Shown here piece after piece: positions 63,595-64,000 of a stretch of DNA of 64,000 nucleotides. The notes below the pieces were generated by a model. It made no database searches. It worked only from the letters and a program-made list of their open reading frames with translations, and was not told where the DNA came from. The number at the start of each line of letters is the position of its first letter. Positions within the stretch are counted from its first letter, which is position 1. Both the position numbers and the translations under genes were made by a program. Origin of the DNA: Bacillus thuringiensis (GTDB lineage Bacteria; Bacillota; Bacilli; Bacillales; Bacillaceae_G); the NCBI RefSeq assembly GCF_014932895.1, contig NZ_JACYOF010000018.1, forward strand, positions 1 through 64,000. The letters run 5' to 3'.

Positions 63595-64000
63595 ACTGCA
63601 TCACCCTCAGTTTCATTTTCACTTTCTTCCAATTTAGCCATTTGCGCTTGATACTTTTTATCTTTAAGTTGGTCACGCTTATCACGTTTATCTTTTAAAG
63701 ATGCATGGGTTTCATTATCTTCATAGTCTTTACGACGATTCATACGCTGTAAATCATCTGGCACAAGGTTAAATTTCTTATCGCTCATTAGACCTGCAAT
63801 ACCAACATCTGAACGTTTTTCTTCATAGTTCGGATAAATTTCTTTAAAGTAACCTTCAGCTCTTCCTGGAATGTAGCTCTCTGGCTCTGGATACGTCGTA
63901 ATAACACCTTCGAAGTTACGAAGTACAACTTTGTCCGCACTTTGTGAAATTAAATAGTTCGGCTGTAGCGCAATTTTTCCGCCTCCGCCCGGTGCATCAA
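63591..64000 (-). CDS. kamA: Lysine 2,3-aminomutase, C-terminal part (window edge)
   Basis: The last 135 codons of KamA: DAPGGGGKIALQPNYLISQS, GVITTYPEPESYIPGRAEGY, then a lysine-rich tail (KDKRDKRDQLKDKKYQAQM). KamA is a radical-SAM, PLP enzyme turning L-lysine into L-beta-lysine; the PLP/substrate-binding DAPGGGGK motif is visible, while the radical-SAM CxxxCxxC lies outside the window. The tail beyond the core is longer and more charged than in clostridial enzymes. The gene's start lies to the right of the window. Confidence 0.93.
   Translation of the reverse strand, partial: DAPGGGGKIALQPNYLISQSADKVVLRNFEGVITTYPEPESYIPGRAEGYFKEIYPNYEEKRSDVGIAGLMSDKKFNLVPDDLQRMNRRKDYEDNETHASLKDKRDKRDQLKDKKYQAQMAKLEESENETEGDAV

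Noticed and set aside
1-64000. tRNA, rRNA or prophage module
   Set aside because: No cloverleaf, CCA-end or rRNA-like stretch noticed, and apart from the integrase stub and a solitary lysozyme no phage structural genes are present.

Overview
The window is a chromosomal segment of a Bacillus cereus-group bacterium (B. cereus, B. thuringiensis or a close relative). The DNA is AT-rich with strong Gram-positive ribosome binding sites. The gene content is typical of the group: a bacillibactin (dhb) locus with an MbtH partner, a PrsA3-type foldase, GerPF-like and collagen-like spore proteins, a subtilase, and the yodM-yozD-yodN-yozE-yokU-kamA neighbourhood known from B. subtilis. At least four copies of a roughly 158-bp structured repeat of the B. 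cereus-group bcr type are scattered through it. No rRNA, tRNA, CRISPR array, intact transposase or intact prophage gene was found. All names rest on reading the sequence; no search was run.

Layout. 1-4 kb: end of an AGCS-type sodium:amino-acid symporter, a secreted thermitase-like subtilase, a DUF3891-like protein and an HU protein. 4-19 kb: a leftward siderophore operon dhbA-C-E-B-F, mbtH-like, MFS exporter, sfp and a chorismate-lyase-like gene. It is read from a sigma-A-type promoter that carries Fur-box-like sites. 19.5-27.5 kb: an OFA-type MFS carrier, small DUF proteins, an ArsR-family regulator and the sbcD-sbcC repair nuclease. 27.9-37.7 kb: valine catabolism joined to the methylcitrate cycle (3-hydroxyisobutyryl-CoA hydrolase and LysE rightward; prpC-prpD-prpB-acyl-CoA dehydrogenase-mmsB-mmsA leftward). 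38-48 kb: a small proline/tyrosine-rich protein, a YdeI-like protein with a CDGSH tail, a class A penicillin-binding protein with a tandem-repeat tail, KTSC, Pmp3 and repetitive proteins, an SDR enzyme, a zinc-ribbon gene broken by a repeat element, a GerPF-like gene with a SigK-type promoter, and a YolD-like gene under two SOS boxes. 48-57 kb: an accessory, spore-flavoured stretch with prsA3, a GH25 lysozyme, a gene split by an amber codon, several very small genes, a collagen/beta-propeller protein, and decayed genes including an integrase tail. 57.4-64 kb: thioredoxin-like protein, CDF metal exporter, PAP2 phosphatase, a three-gene unit (Ser/Arg/Tyr-rich peptide, protein kinase, Spo0M) and the yozD-kamA block.

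How the genes work together. The dhb operon makes 2,3-dihydroxybenzoate from chorismate, loads it onto DhbB, and assembles bacillibactin on DhbF with the MbtH partner; Sfp primes the carriers and the MFS protein is the likely exporter. The second large block oxidises isobutyryl-CoA to propionyl-CoA and disposes of propionyl-CoA through 2-methylcitrate, with the methacrylyl-CoA hydratase step not encoded here. Between 46 and 56 kb many genes look like spore-surface or sporulation genes. That stretch also holds most of the decay seen: a nonsense codon, two frameshifts, an integrase stub and broken repeat copies.
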